64,000 nucleotides of DNA from Anthopleura xanthogrammica (taxonomy: Eukaryota > Cnidaria > Anthozoa > Actiniaria > Actiniidae). Positions within the stretch are counted from its first letter, which is position 1; each line of letters begins with the position of its first letter. Shown piece after piece: positions 11,168 through 38,300 of this stretch. Both the position numbers and the translations under genes were made by a program. The notes below the pieces were generated by a model, which worked only from the letters and a program-made list of their open reading frames with translations, was not told where the DNA came from and made no database searches. The stretch spans positions 3,124,722 through 3,188,721 of the forward strand of contig OZ025213.1 of NCBI GenBank assembly GCA_964019055.1. Direction: 5' to 3'.

Positions 11168-12145
11168 GTTTGTTTTCTGTTTCTCGTCTTCACCCTCAAC
11201 TGCGTTATGCAAGTCACAAATGGCCGTTGCTGTAACCCAAGTCATTGTAGATGGCAGACGACTTGCTCAGGGAAGAGAGATGTTTCGGTAAGAACTTTAA
11301 TCATAATCTATTTTGATCCAGGTTGGAGGTTTTTTTTATGAGCCCCTCTATGGAGTGCTATCATTGAATATTACTTAGCTTAGTTATTGAAAATTTCGTT
11401 TCTTATAAAAAATTGACCCAATTCAATTTAGATTGATAAAAGCGGTTAATAATAAAATCAGAACCAGTGAAAAGGTATAACCAGATGATCTGAAATAGTG
11501 ACGTAGAAATGACGTCACTGCAGAACTGAGGTGTCGCGAAGCCTGCAAAAATGTTCAGGAGATGTTTTGGGATATTTTATATACACTTTACTATGATATT
11601 CATCATTGAGTGGGAAAATAATACAAAGAAATATCTGTTTCCCGAATCGCCGGGCTACTAAGGATGACACCTTAGTTTTTCAAATGTTCTCGATTCTGAT
11701 TGGCTAATATTTTTTTCTCAGATCAGCTGGAGGGAATGATCAGAGAACCATATCAGTAGCAATAGCAATAAAACTAGACATCTATAAAGTTTATCTAAAA
11801 TGGGCATCCTGTGGTGTGAACCACACCTTCTATTCTCTGTTTTCGTTTTTAACATGACGCCATTTTCTTTTTTGCAGTACAGTAATGGCGGTAGCACTAG
11901 CCCTGTAAAGAAGCTCGCTAAAGTCTCATGCGAAGAGGCAAAAGCAGCATTTTGTAAGAAATGACGTCACAGTTGCCATGACAATCTTCCAGGAGTAACT
12001 ATGGTTACGAATACGAAAAGAAAGAACGGCCATTGAAATTCTTAATTAATTAAAATTCTAAGTGAAATTAAGAAAAGTTAATAATGAACTGTACGAAGTT
12101 CTGAGACAAAAAATGATGTCAAAATAAAATTGTTTTACCCAATAC
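11168..12145 (+). pseudogene. Peptide gene B: inverted paralogue of A, without a visible start codon
   Basis: Exon 1 part 11168-11287 ends phase 0 at a GTAAGA donor in the same place as in A. Exon 2 is 11878-11964 (after TTTTTTGCAG, ends TGA). AATAAA is at 12123-12128. The signal-peptide stretch matches A over about 58 bp with one difference (a Ser codon becomes Cys). The following segment keeps the cysteines (CC-x4-C-x5-C) but almost nothing else, and adds a Gly-Lys-Arg processing-type site. Exon 2 keeps 'SCEEA' and the C-x7-C spacing. The first four codons of A, including the ATG, have no counterpart, and the frame upstream meets a stop. B is therefore a 5'-truncated copy, or it uses an unseen upstream exon. 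I do not propose a repaired form. Confidence 0.6.
11481..11730. mobile_element. MITE of the CCAG-TGATCTGA family, copy 1
   Basis: Termini CCAGATGATCTGA and TCAGATCAGCTGG are near inverse. The body aligns along its length with 16602-16886. It lies in the intron of peptide gene B. Confidence 0.65.
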
Positions 12146-13199
12146 TGACACGAAATTATTTGAATTACAAGGAACAACCAATAAATATAAATTACTCCAA
12201 TATGAAAGGTGTGGGGATGCTCGTCGTACCTTTTAGGGGTTAATTTTCGGTATTTGGTACCTGACTATATGTCTATCACGTCTCGATTCACAAGATTATA
12301 TATTAGATATTAGGGTTATAGGCCCACTTTTATCGATGAGATGATCTGCCGGCAGATGGGAAAAGATTGTTGTTAATTCTGAAATGAAAATGAAATAATG
12401 AAACGAACTGAAAGAGAATATAAATGAATAAATGTGAAGATTTGAAGGAAGGAAGGAAAAATGGGGGATGAAAGGAAACTTTAATTAGGGAAGCAAGGAT
12501 AAAAAGAAAAAACAATGAAAGACGCAACAACAAATAGTTAAAACTGTAAAATGCAAGTTTGATCAGCCAGAAAACATATTTTAATTTAAAAACTTAATAT
12601 CAAAACTAATGAAAAACTTTACTTTAAAGCAACAACTGCTTGTCATATCCTTTTGCTATCAGTGAACACAGTTTGTATGAAGTTTTATCTGACGAATTGT
12701 TTAAAACAACGCACACTGAGTTTGACTTCAAGGTCGTTGAGGCCATGAATGCAAACTCATCATAAAAGAAAATAAAGGGAATCAACATGATATCTACTAT
12801 TCTTGAAGTCTATAGAAGAGTGGTTTGTTTATCTCAGGTTATTAAATTTTGCGTTTGCATGACATGTACAGTATCTGTTAAACACTAGTACATCATTACT
12901 CTTTTAATATTATATGAAACATCTGCCGAGTCGAGATCTCTTTTAGGATAATCATATCAAGATCACTTCGTTACGAAGGTCGGTAATCCTCGATCAGTCA
13001 GTCACATCAATCAGTTCGGAATAAAAATACGTTTCGCTCAAGTTGAGTCAAACGCTGTAAGTCTGAATTAAGTTTTTGATTTGTCTTCAATTTTGAAATG
13101 CTGTATAACTAACGAGAAAAGATACGATATCCAACGAAAATTATCAAGAACGCCAACGAATTTATTAGGATCACTTTACAATACATCAGATTGGTCATT
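12146..13199. other. Intergenic stretch, nothing recognised
   Basis: AT-rich sequence with purine-rich patches (12390-12500) and no frame with a recognisable product. It must contain the GPCR promoter near its right end. Confidence 0.5.
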
Positions 13200-14948
13200 A
13201 TGGACCCAAGCAACACTACGGGTCGTTTGGCTCAAGAACTGGCTAATAGAAGCTTAAGCACTGTAGTACTGGAATCAATGACCGGCTTTCTTTTGCTATT
13301 CCTTGGTTTTTCAGGTCAGTAGAAACCCGTGATAGAATTTTTTTTGTAATCTATATAAGTCATGCGCGCACCAGACCAGCTCACACGTTTTCAGGAAAAC
13401 GGTCAAAATTTACAACAACGGCCGGTTCGGAAAACGGTCAAAAATTACAGTGCTTGAACTTCCGAAGTTACCAAATGAGAATTTCAACTTCAGGATTATC
13501 CCCTTGTTTTGGAGATGTGGTCTGGCTTTTTTGGAGGGGAGGGGCCTTGAAAACAGCGATTTTTTTTGGGTTGGATCCACGCCTGCCTGCCTATAGTTCA
13601 TCAGTTTGGGGATTCCGGTGACATGTTACGCGGGAAATACACCGGCGCTGCGATTTGTAAGTCCGATTGTCCTGACACCAAATGGAAGCAAATCGTGCGT
13701 GAGTTTAGAGCCCGGTTCAAGCCCGATTCGAAAAAATATGAATCGGCCCAATTCACGAAATCTGTAGCACTGTCACAGATTTTCTCATATCGGCCTGATT
13801 TTTCAAATTAAATCGTGCTTGAATCGGGCTTGAATCGGGCTTGAATCGGGCTTGAATCGCGCACTAAAGTACACGCACGATTTGCTTCCCGATACATTCT
13901 GGCGAAGAACCGTGCCTGCGACAATCACAGCGTGTAGATGAGCCTTAATACTATAGGTGTAGTATCTATAGATAGAAATGTCTACCGAGCCCATCTTGGT
14001 TTGTCTCTAATTTCAGGGAACTTCTTGGTTTGTCTCGCCGTCTTCCGTAACCGTGCTCTCCGAACGTCCTCCAATTATCTCATCGTGTCTTTAGCCATCA
14101 CAGATGTGTCTATGACGCTTCTTTGCTTACCATTTAGCCTGGTGGTATTGGTAACAGGGCGTATGATATTCCCTGATTGGGTTTGTCAGACTCAGGCTTA
14201 CATGATCCTTTGCTTCGGCAGTCTTTCTCTTGTTAATATGACACAATCAGCCGTTTACCGATATCTCAAGGTCGTTCATCCTTCTCGCTGCTTCAAAACT
14301 AAAACTGTACTCATTATAATCACCCTGACTTGGATCCTGCTTCTTTTCTTCCCAAGCTCTTATTTTTTCTTAGATAAAGCTATGTACTACCCGGGTGAAA
14401 ATTATTGCTTCATAAGAATGGAGAAAATGCCCAAAGTCCTCGTATTATCAGGAGCATTAGCATTATCTGTAATCCCGCTTAGTATCATAACATTCTGCTA
14501 TAGTATGGTATTTGCTAAAGTTCGAAAGCACAAGCAAAACACAAGAAAAAGTTTCCATTCTTCTAGTACCAGTCGTCCTAAAAACAGTCGCTTCAGTCAA
14601 GAGGAAGCACGAATCACCATGGTTCTAGTAACTGTTGTCATTGGCTTTGTGATTTGTTGGACGCCTATATTCTGTGTCAGGTTGCTCTCTTCTTACGAAG
14701 TTGTTCTTTCTAGAGGAGTTCGCATGACGTCGACTATTTTCGCATCTCTGAGCTGTTGCTTGAACCCCTTTATATATGGGGTTCTCAATAGAGACTTCAA
14801 AAATGAATTTAAAAAGATCCTGGTGCAAGTGAGATTTACTAGGTGTAGATCTGGAGTTGCGGTGGCACCAGCATGCGATCAAGGGGCTGGAAAAGATGGC
14901 AGAAACAAAACGGAGGAACCACAGTTCAGCCTTACAGTCATAACATAA
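13200..14948 (+). CDS. Class A (rhodopsin-type) GPCR, two exons (348 aa)
   Basis: Exon 1 13200-13314 (ends phase 1), exon 2 14017-14948. The junction falls in TM1 and restores the 'SGNFLVC' block with the TM1 Asn. Seven hydrophobic segments follow, with the TM2 Asp in 'SLAITD'. A TM3/ECL2 disulfide pair is suggested by 'WVCQTQ' and 'ENYCF'. TM6 has 'CWTP' and TM7 'NPFIY'. N-glycosylation sites NTT and NRS occur in the short N-terminus. The usual DRY at the end of TM3 reads YRY ('AVYRYLKVVHP'). The C-tail is short and basic. The ligand cannot be told; it belongs to the large amine/peptide/melatonin-like pool seen in cnidarians. The plasma membrane is the expected location. Confidence 0.88.
13605..13945. 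repeat. Foldback repeat with 11-bp tandem units in the GPCR intron
   Basis: GGAAGCAAATCGTGCGTG near 13686 has its inverse CACGCACGATTTGCTTCC near 13873. Between them TTGAATCGGGC is repeated three to four times (13818-13858). Confidence 0.5.
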
Positions 14949-16203
14949 GGATTATAATCTTCTTGTTAACTTCCTTCGCAAGAATTAAGAATTGAACATT
15001 AAGGGTCTTATATATGTGTGTCTATATAACCTACAAAAGTTGGATAACAAAGCAAATGTGTTCAGTTGTGTGAAGGTGATTCAGTTGAAATGGCAAATCC
15101 TGCGCCCGAGTAATTCCGGTTTAATCTCCGGGACAGGGTGGACGGTAAGACCGGGTACTTCTATAAATGGTAAATGAAGAGAATTTTCAAGTTAGTCCAA
15201 AAAAGTCGGCATTGCTTGATTTTGAGAACGAATTTCTGGCTACCACCTGCCCACATGAAAGATGACGGTTGCCATGGTGTCGAAAAAGAAGGTAAGCTTT
15301 GAGAAACAGCTATTGTTCATTAACCAATTTGTTGTTCCGAATATTCACTTATTGCGTGGGCTGCATGTAGGCTAACACACAATGCTACGGCACAGGGAAG
15401 TAACGTATAAACAAGAAAGAAGAAGGTGCTTCTTGAGTAGTTTGAGTACTTCAGTACCTTAGCAAGAAAGAGATTCCTTCTCAAAGAAAAATCCTGCCTT
15501 TTTCATACTCAGTGTCAAAACTGCCGCAAAATCAGTAAAGGAATCGGAAATGCAATTTTTGAGTAGCTTTTTTTCAACAAGAAATGCGGCTGAGAGGCAC
15601 TGAAAACGAAACATTTTGGGAGGGGGCAAGGAGGAATGTGATCGGAAATCCATCTATAACAACCGACAATGTGACGATGCATTCACGAAGAAAGACCGAA
15701 CTGCTTCATTCCGATTCCGAATCCGAATCCGAAGTCAATGATTCTATTGTATAGCAAAACTGAGTCAACCAAACAATAGACCATTCACTGATACGTACAC
15801 AGGTAACCACCCACCTAGCTATCTGCTATGACATCAGGAAAGGTCTGGTACAGGAACGAACAAGGGATTGATCTAACGAAATGAATATATCACTATACAC
15901 CTTTTATTATTTGGAGGTCTTTACAAGTCGAGGAATTGAATTAAATTACATTAATAAATAGAACAGCACTGGAATATTGGGGGGGGGGGGGGGGGGAGAT
16001 GGCGGGGGAAAGAAATATGACAGAATCACTTAAAAAATAACCTGCGTGAATCTGGACGTAACTAGGGGTTAAGTTTGAGTCCGTCTGGACTATACGAGAG
16101 AAAAGTCTGGATACACACAGGCTATGTCAGAAAGACTGTAGCTGAAGTTAGGACTTACGTTAACTTCTATAGAAGTTGACAATAAGACATAACTATAGAT
16201 ATA

Positions 16204-16338
16204 TAGACCCCTTGCAACACGTCGGAATGCAGCTCAATTTGGAGGCCAAAACAATAGGTTTCAATTCTCAGGAGATTAAAATTCTTTTGTTTTGCCCTCC
16301 AAATTGAGCTGCTCTGACGTCGCGTGCAAGGGGTCTGT
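16204..16338. mobile_element. Foldback element, TAGACCCC family, copy 1
   Basis: TAGACCCCTTGCA...TGCAAGGGGTCT ends with inner arms CAGCTCAATTTGGAGG / CCTCCAAATTGAGCTG. A degenerate relative lies at 30510-30630. Confidence 0.65.
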
Positions 16339-16601
16339 ATCACACTTTGTTGTCACGTGAGGGTTAATGGATGTCACGTGATATATCTCTTACTGTGACA
16401 CTCCACATTGTGTGGTTGTATGATATTGACATTAACTGTATACTTTAGGGGTGTGCTGATTTTAGGGCCGTTAGCATGTTATATAGATATATATACCTAT
16501 ATAATTATTTATATGTTATTTTGACCAAGCGATGCGTACATTAGACAGTTTAGAAATATCCTGATAGGGATTCTTGGTTTTTGCTAACGATGTTAGCACA
16601 A

Positions 16602-16886
16602 CCACCTGATCTGAAATAGTGACGTAGAAATGACGTCACTGCAAAACTGAGGTGTCATGAAGCCTGTGAAAATTTAATTATAAAAGTTTATATCCGAGAT
16701 GAATTAAGATTTCCAAGAGAGGTTTTTTCATATTTTGTATACATTTTCTATGATATTCTTCATTGAGTGGGAAAATGAAATAAAGAAATAACCGTTTCTC
16801 GAGTCGCCGGGCTACTAAGGATGACACCTCAGTTTTGCAAATTTTCTCGATTCTGATTGGCAAACATTTTTCTTCAGATCAGCTGG
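16602..16886. mobile_element. MITE of the CCAG-TGATCTGA family, copy 2
   Basis: Same termini and body as 11481-11730, including the shared GACGTAGAAATGACGTCAC and TCGCCGGGCTACTAAGGATG. Confidence 0.65.
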
Positions 16887-17035
16887 AAGCATGAGCAACA
16901 AACATTGTTTTAAATGATTGTGATTAAATCGCACTGACTCATCCAATCAGAAAGTAGGTGTCGCATAATGAAACGTCCAAATATTGCAATGACTTTGGTA
17001 ACAACCTTTTTCTCTTATCTAATTAGTCGTCCCGA

Positions 17036-17182
17036 GGTCGAGGAAAAACTGGGTCGAGTTGTCATTACAGTGCATTGTGGGACTGTTTAAGGGACATGTT
17101 TCCAAGATAGCGCCTATTTCGTTCCCTAAAACAGTCCCACAATGCACTGCAATTACAACTCGATCCAGCTTTTTCCTCGACC
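17036..17182. mobile_element. Foldback element, GAGGAAAAACTGGG family, copy 1
   Basis: Palindrome with arms GGTCGAGGAAAAACTGGG... and inverse. Inner arms carry CAGTGCATTGTGGGAC. The second copy is at 28976-29119. Confidence 0.65.
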
Positions 17183-18083
17183 AATTAACGAATAAGGGGG
17201 AAAAGTTTTTTAATGAAAAGCCATCTAAAAATCACGGTAGTTTCAGTTTCTCAACTATGCAAAACCTATTGAAATACGTGGGCCAGTGAATTTAATTACA
17301 GCCCACAGCGTGGTTGAGGAGATGTCCATCTTATTTTCTTCACGATTTCTACTTAATAATTTAAGCCATAGAAAAACACCACACAAACTTAACCCGACCC
17401 CCAGGATTTTCTGAGGTTCTGAACCAGGCGTTTTAAAAACTAAATACATTGGCCCAAAAGAGGACGTGGCCGGGAAAGCTGGCCAGCAAGGAAGCATCCT
17501 ATACACCGTATATATATTTCTAGAAGTCTGTTCGTATGCTGTTTTAGAATACAATATACAATTCCGTCATTAACTTAGGAGGAAAAGGTTCAGGATTCCG
17601 TGGAGAGGTATATTTTATTGATTATTATCTACCATTTTAAACTCTTAATCAATTACTAATTACTAACTATGAACTAACCACTTATCTCCACGAAATACTG
17701 ATACTATGATACAAATATATAGTGATAATTATTGGTATTAGAACTTCAACAATAAAGGATGGAGCATTGGTAGTTTACAATAGTCGTTGTTTGTCGTGGT
17801 GTTTATGGGAGGACGTACAGCAGAAATGAATGCTATAAGGTATCTAACATATGGATGACTGATACATGTAACAAGATCTCTCTTCCACGTTGAAGGGAGA
17901 CTGGTGGGTGTGTTTGTCTTCGATATCAGATGTATCACGAACTTCGTAAAGAGGAATTATTGATTTTTAGACAGTTGTGAATATTTCATGCAAAATTCAA
18001 ATAATTCAAATAATAATAACCAAGCATGATTGGTAGTTGATCTACCAATCATGTGGCGTTTAGAGGTCATGTGATTAAGTGGT

Positions 18084-32353
<14,270 letters not shown>

Positions 32354-35300
32354 ATTGGCAGATGTTCTTCAGCTTTAGAATTAGGAATTGTAATAATTTA
32401 GGTTTTCTTTCCTCTTCTCGTATAATGCATCCCCTAAGGCTTCTTGATTATTATCTGGGCACAAGTCAATAAATAAATGACTGTTACTTCATTTTCTTAA
32501 CTTTAAATTCCTGATGAAGTACTAGTACTAGGAGATATTGTTTGAGGATAACTGAGGCTGTAATCTAGAATAAGCTAATATTATTTGGGAATTTCATGAA
32601 CCAGTACTATGATTAACGCTTCAATATATCTCACTTATACTTCTGGGCTCTTAATCATTTGTACAGAAAAGCAACTGTCAAAAAGGCCAAAAAATATACC
32701 ATAGTGCAGTATACATTAAATTTTAAAATAAAAAAAAATATTCGAATTTGTGTAGAAATGAATAAATTACAATATACTTAATATTAAAAAAATGCTTGAA
32801 AATAAAATAATAATAACAATATCACAGATGTCGTGAATGTACAAGAAAAGTAATTAATCAACAAACCTCTAGTTTATTTCATGAAGGCTTTGAAGCAAAA
32901 TAAGCTTTACTAATATAAAAGTAAACCATTAAAGCCAAAACGAGAACATTTTTAAAAGATCTCAACATAATTGTTTACATAACATTACATTCAAGGTTTT
33001 TCAGTCACAGATGAATGCAGAATTAGACAAACAAGATTCCAAAGAATAATTTTGACAAAATATATAGAATTATCCTGGTGTTTGGATTGTAAAATACTAT
33101 GTTTTACAAATAACTGTTTTCCTGATTATGTAAATGTTTTAAACTGTCAATATTTCTTTATGACCATCTCTTATCATACAAAAAGCTTTTATTCAGGTGG
33201 TAATATATGCGCATATGTCATTACTCTCAGCTGGATGTCAAAACCTTAAGAAAAATTGAACCTCAGAATAAAATAAAATGATTTGAAAATTCCCATTAAA
33301 TGTTATGCTTAATTCAAATTTCATTTTAATATATATCATGGGATGTAAGTAAGAAATCACTTTCAATGGTGAAAATATTTTTTCGAATTTACAGATTTTT
33401 ATGATGAACCTTTATTTTTGGAATTTTTAAAATCATTTTTCATAATAATGATTTTAACGGAATAACTCATAAATAAAATATGACAGAATATAACTTTTTT
33501 TTATATCAATATATAGCTATAGATCTCCAAAATTTTAATCATTAAAACTCAGTAAAATCTGTCTGATATTTGATACACAAAGTTTGAAATGATGAGAAAT
33601 AAAAAGCAAATTACAAATAATTTCTGTTTAAATAAAACTTCACCTGAAAAAATAACAAAAATCATAATGATATACATAAGGTATTGAAAAATAAGGAATC
33701 TATGGATTTATTAGTGGACATGACTATAATGTATGTGATGTTGAGCAGTGTCTTAAAATCTTTAGAAAAAAACATTTCAAAATTTGTAAAGTAATTTAGA
33801 GCATTTGAATATATGACACTTACAACGTTTCCATAGAAGATAAGAAACCGAGTACTTACATTTATTAACCCTACTAATGACTTGTAAATGAAAAGTGGTC
33901 ATGCGAGCATTTTCGTCTTAGAAACATTGTACTTTTTGTATACTGTACTGTATATGAACTTTCCGCAATTAAATCTGTCTGTTTCTAGTTGGATAAAAAT
34001 TAAGTCTGGAGTAGGAAAGAAAAAATTAATAGAAAGCAGGAACGTTAAGGTTTGTGTTCCTTGGTCAAAATGGGTAAAAATTCATGTTTTTTTTTTGAAG
34101 ACAAGCATTTATCTTAAACTGTATCATGAAACTTCACTGAAATTTTGAAATTTTGAAATTTTTAAAGATGCCACCTGAGTAGGTATAAAGTATAAAATTA
34201 ATGCTTGATTGGGAAAAGACAAACAAAATGTGTCAAGCATATTCATATGATCAGGTGGACAAGTTATAGGTTTAGGTATTGTCTCAAAGCACAAGACTTA
34301 GATAAACAACCCTTTTGAATATTTAACACATTCATAAGAGTAACATAATTGTGATTCAAGAACACAACTTTTACCTTTAAGCTTTTCTACTCTTTAGAAT
34401 TGTTCCAATGTACCATATAACTGGACTGGTTGAGATAGATGTATTAGTCACAGGAAACCTAAATAAACGAAGAAAACCTCTTGAATAAAATATCAAATGT
34501 TTAAGGTCTATTTAGCTGGAGATAAACAGCTTACTGCTAAAATATATATATGTATACCTTGAGAATTAAACTATTCTTAGGAAAATAGGAGCCATGATGA
34601 GTAAGTCTGTGTTTCATGATTAACATTTCTAGCTCATTACATATGTAATAGATGAGACATTTATAAACCCCTAGGACATATTTCAGAATCATTCATCAAA
34701 ATTATTTAAGGTCTTAGCTATTTTAAAGACAAAATATGAAGCATATTTAAGTGTATGTATTTAGAAAAGACTGAAGAAAAACAACCCTTCCAATAACCAA
34801 AATAATTTATTGATCAATTTTTGTGGGTTTGAGAGATACAATAATATAATAATAGCACGCATTCGTAGTGGTTAAAACACAGACAAAAGATATCATAATG
34901 GTTTCTAAGTTTTGATACACAAATCCATAGCAACAATGGATCCTCTTAGGAATGGCTTTCATAATCACACCAAATGAAAATAAAAATTATAAATTAAAAT
35001 AAATCAATGATGATGATAATAACATTGGCATTATGTTCAAGATATGGAATCAAAGAGAATAGTTATTCGTTGAGTCTTAAGCCTATTTTCCTGAATAAAA
35101 AATAATTTAATTCTTATTGCTGTCAGTATTTTTCATTTCTAAATTTAAGTTAATACAACCTTGATATTTAGCCAAGTGTTAGTCTAATTACCAACATTGT
35201 TGTCTAGTAAGTACAATGTCATTTTATCTGTCAGTACAGAAATTAAGAATTTTGCTTAGAAATTAAGGTGACTGCCTACTTTTGAATGCTCAATTTGAGC

Positions 35301-38300
35301 CCACGATGTGCACGTGGCAAAAACCGCTGAATAAGATACGAAATTTTATTGAGGAACCATACATGCTTTGAACTTCAACAGGGCAAAAACCCTCAAATTT
35401 TGCACAAGACTCTATACTTTTATTATAATGCTTAATTGAAAGAACTTCTAAAAATTTATGTTATATTAAATTTTTAAGAAAAGTTCATTTTTCTAATGCA
35501 TGAAAAAATATATTTTAATATAAATTTTTGTTCAACTTTATGATATTTTTGAGGGCGCTGAAATGGTGAAATATCACAAATTGATGTATTGTCTTTTATT
35601 TAAAAATATCCATGTGGTATTGTAGAATGATTCACTAGCCGTCATTTGTGCATGATATAGTCTGCAAAGAACTATTATCTTATTAGTTATAGTTTTTTTC
35701 CTGATCACTTCCTGTGATGCAATTTTTGCTTCAAAAACTTGCGTGTAGGCATCCATTAAATGTTGATTATCTCCAAAAAAAAGCTTGGGACACCCCATAT
35801 TTCACTTCGCCAAATAACAAAGAAAGCATTGAAAGTGTCAAACAAATTTTAACTTAAAGTAACTGATATGGTATATATAGATAGTGAATAATAGATTTTT
35901 CAATACACTACTAAATATACTAAAACAACAATCAATAATTTAGAAATAAAAATTAACAAGCGAGTGAATACAATAAGCAAACAAGTTAATTGATTGAAAA
36001 AATAATTTCAATTTAGTAAATAAGGAAATTAACTAACAGTAATAAATATAATAATAATCTTGAATATAGGGGTCAATCTATATAACATACTATTTTATGC
36101 ATATATAGTGATGGTTATAACTCAAAAAGTAATTTATCATATCCTTTGGTAAATTTAATTATGATCTTATAAACTAATATTATTAATACTAATTGAATGT
36201 CAAATAATCATGTACATGCCATATGATGGCCTGGGAATAACTAGGTAATAGGAAGATAAATGTCTACTTTACTTCCTGTTTAACTTGTATAAACAGGAAA
36301 AATATAAACCCTTTTTCTTCAACAAGAAATAGTTTACTAAGCCAAATGATAATATATCTGATTATAATAAGGATTACAGTATGTGGGTTTATAGCACTAC
36401 AATATTTCAAAAAGGTTTCCTTATCTTAAATTACAGCGTGACGCGCAAAAGTATGACCTTATAATATATTCGCATACTTCTATGCACTGGCTTTTTGCTG
36501 CCAAACGATATTTTACACGCCTTATTTGGTAAAACCAAATAGTTTGGCATCAAATGTGTCTGTTTAAAGTACAAAATCCAGTGCACAGAAGTATGAAAAT
36601 ATATTAAATGTTGTCCTACTTTTGCATGTTGTGCTGTAAGAATTGCGAATAGTATATATCTATAACATATGCACCCAGCGAAACATTCATGAAAGTATAG
36701 AAAAACAGGGTATCATCATACACAAACATTAAAGAATATATTATTCGTACATGTAGCTTTAATTGGTTTAACATAGGTCTGCCTTCTAAATCTTGTGAAT
36801 GTTATATAATGTAATATATATCAACAGGACTAGAGAAACTATTAAGACAATTTTTGAAATAGCAGTAGATCTGTGCTATCATTATTATCATTATTATTAT
36901 TGCTGTTGTTGTAGTCATTATGCTTGTTATTATTATTATTATTTTAATGAACTAAATACAATTTAAAAAAATTATCTACATGGTAACACAATTAGATAAT
37001 CTTATGAAGCATTGTGCAGCCAAAATCTTTAAAAAAAAGGAATTAATAACTTGTTTATCTCATAGATAAAAGAAAGTGAGCACTATCATTGATAGTTATA
37101 TACATTAAAATTTGTTAATCTTTACAGTTCAATAATAGCAAAAAATTATTTTCAGTTTTTTGTAGACCCACTGAGGGAGAGATTGATGAGAAAAGTTTCA
37201 AATACAACCTGCTAATAAATGCTAAAAAATCATCATAATTGTAATAATTTTTATAATAACAAACATAATGTAATCCTCTTATATACTCAAGAATATTTCA
37301 GAAATAAATTTTGGGTAGAATTGCCTCAAGCAAACTCAGCTAAAAGTACCTTACAAGTAGAAAAAAATCTGCTGTCATTTGTTAAGACAATTCTAGTCAT
37401 TAAACTTAGAATATATAATAAATCATAATAAACTTCTCTTTCCTATCAAAAATGCAAATTTTTGAAAAATTCTATTCAGGAAAATAAGATATTAAAACTG
37501 GAGAAGAATAGAGCTGTACTTTGACCATATCCATGAGATATCAGAAAAATTGAAACAAAAGATGATATTTCCTTATTCATGAAACTTGTAGGTTCATGCA
37601 TAAACCTGATAAAAAGGGTATTTTATGGATCATTTATTCTTTCCTCATTATAAAATCAAAAGTAAACAGCAGACAATGCAACATTTTTCATAACAGATAC
37701 AATTCAACGATAACCATATTTTCTTTTCATTTTCAATAGAAAAACAGACTTTAAAAACAGAGAAAAGATGTCAAATATGTGTTTTTACTGCCAGATAATG
37801 ATGCTATTAAAACCCAGTGGGCTAATAAAATTCAAAACTTATCCTTACACTAAATTTCTTTTAATGAGTTTAGCTTAAAAAACTTGTTCATATCTTTAAA
37901 AACACCTTGCAAACGGTATTTAAAAATACACAATTTGAATGATACAAGAAAATTAGACAATCTATAATTCTACAAGAAATCATATTACTATATACATGAT
38001 AATTATAACATAGAGCTTTAATGTAGATGGTATATTCTTGGCACATCTGTTTGGCCTGAATAAAGTGGCTGAAATTACAAATATCTGATCTAATGGGGAA
38101 AAGAGTCTAAAGTACCCACATAACCACATTAAACCATATTTTATAAAAAAGAGCAAACTGCTGAATATTAAGCAACTTAAAATTTCGAATCCATAAAATT
38201 TTGTTGGTAAAAACATTGAAAATAGTTCCAGAAAGTTCAGTTCTTTGTAGCATTATCATATACAATTAATCAAATTTAGCATTTTAACTGTTTGTTCCAA

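Larger units (their letters stand above)
14949..18083. other. Repeat-rich intergenic region between the GPCR and Sfmbt
   Basis: Contains foldback elements (16204-16338, 16602-16886, 17036-17182), a G run at 15980-15996 and no supported gene. An isolated ATG followed by a GTAAGC donor at 15258-15293 is noted but has no partner exon. Confidence 0.5.

Noticed and set aside
13566..13811. 81-codon frame in the GPCR intron
   Set aside because: Falls in a foldback repeat between the two exons whose junction restores TM1 exactly.
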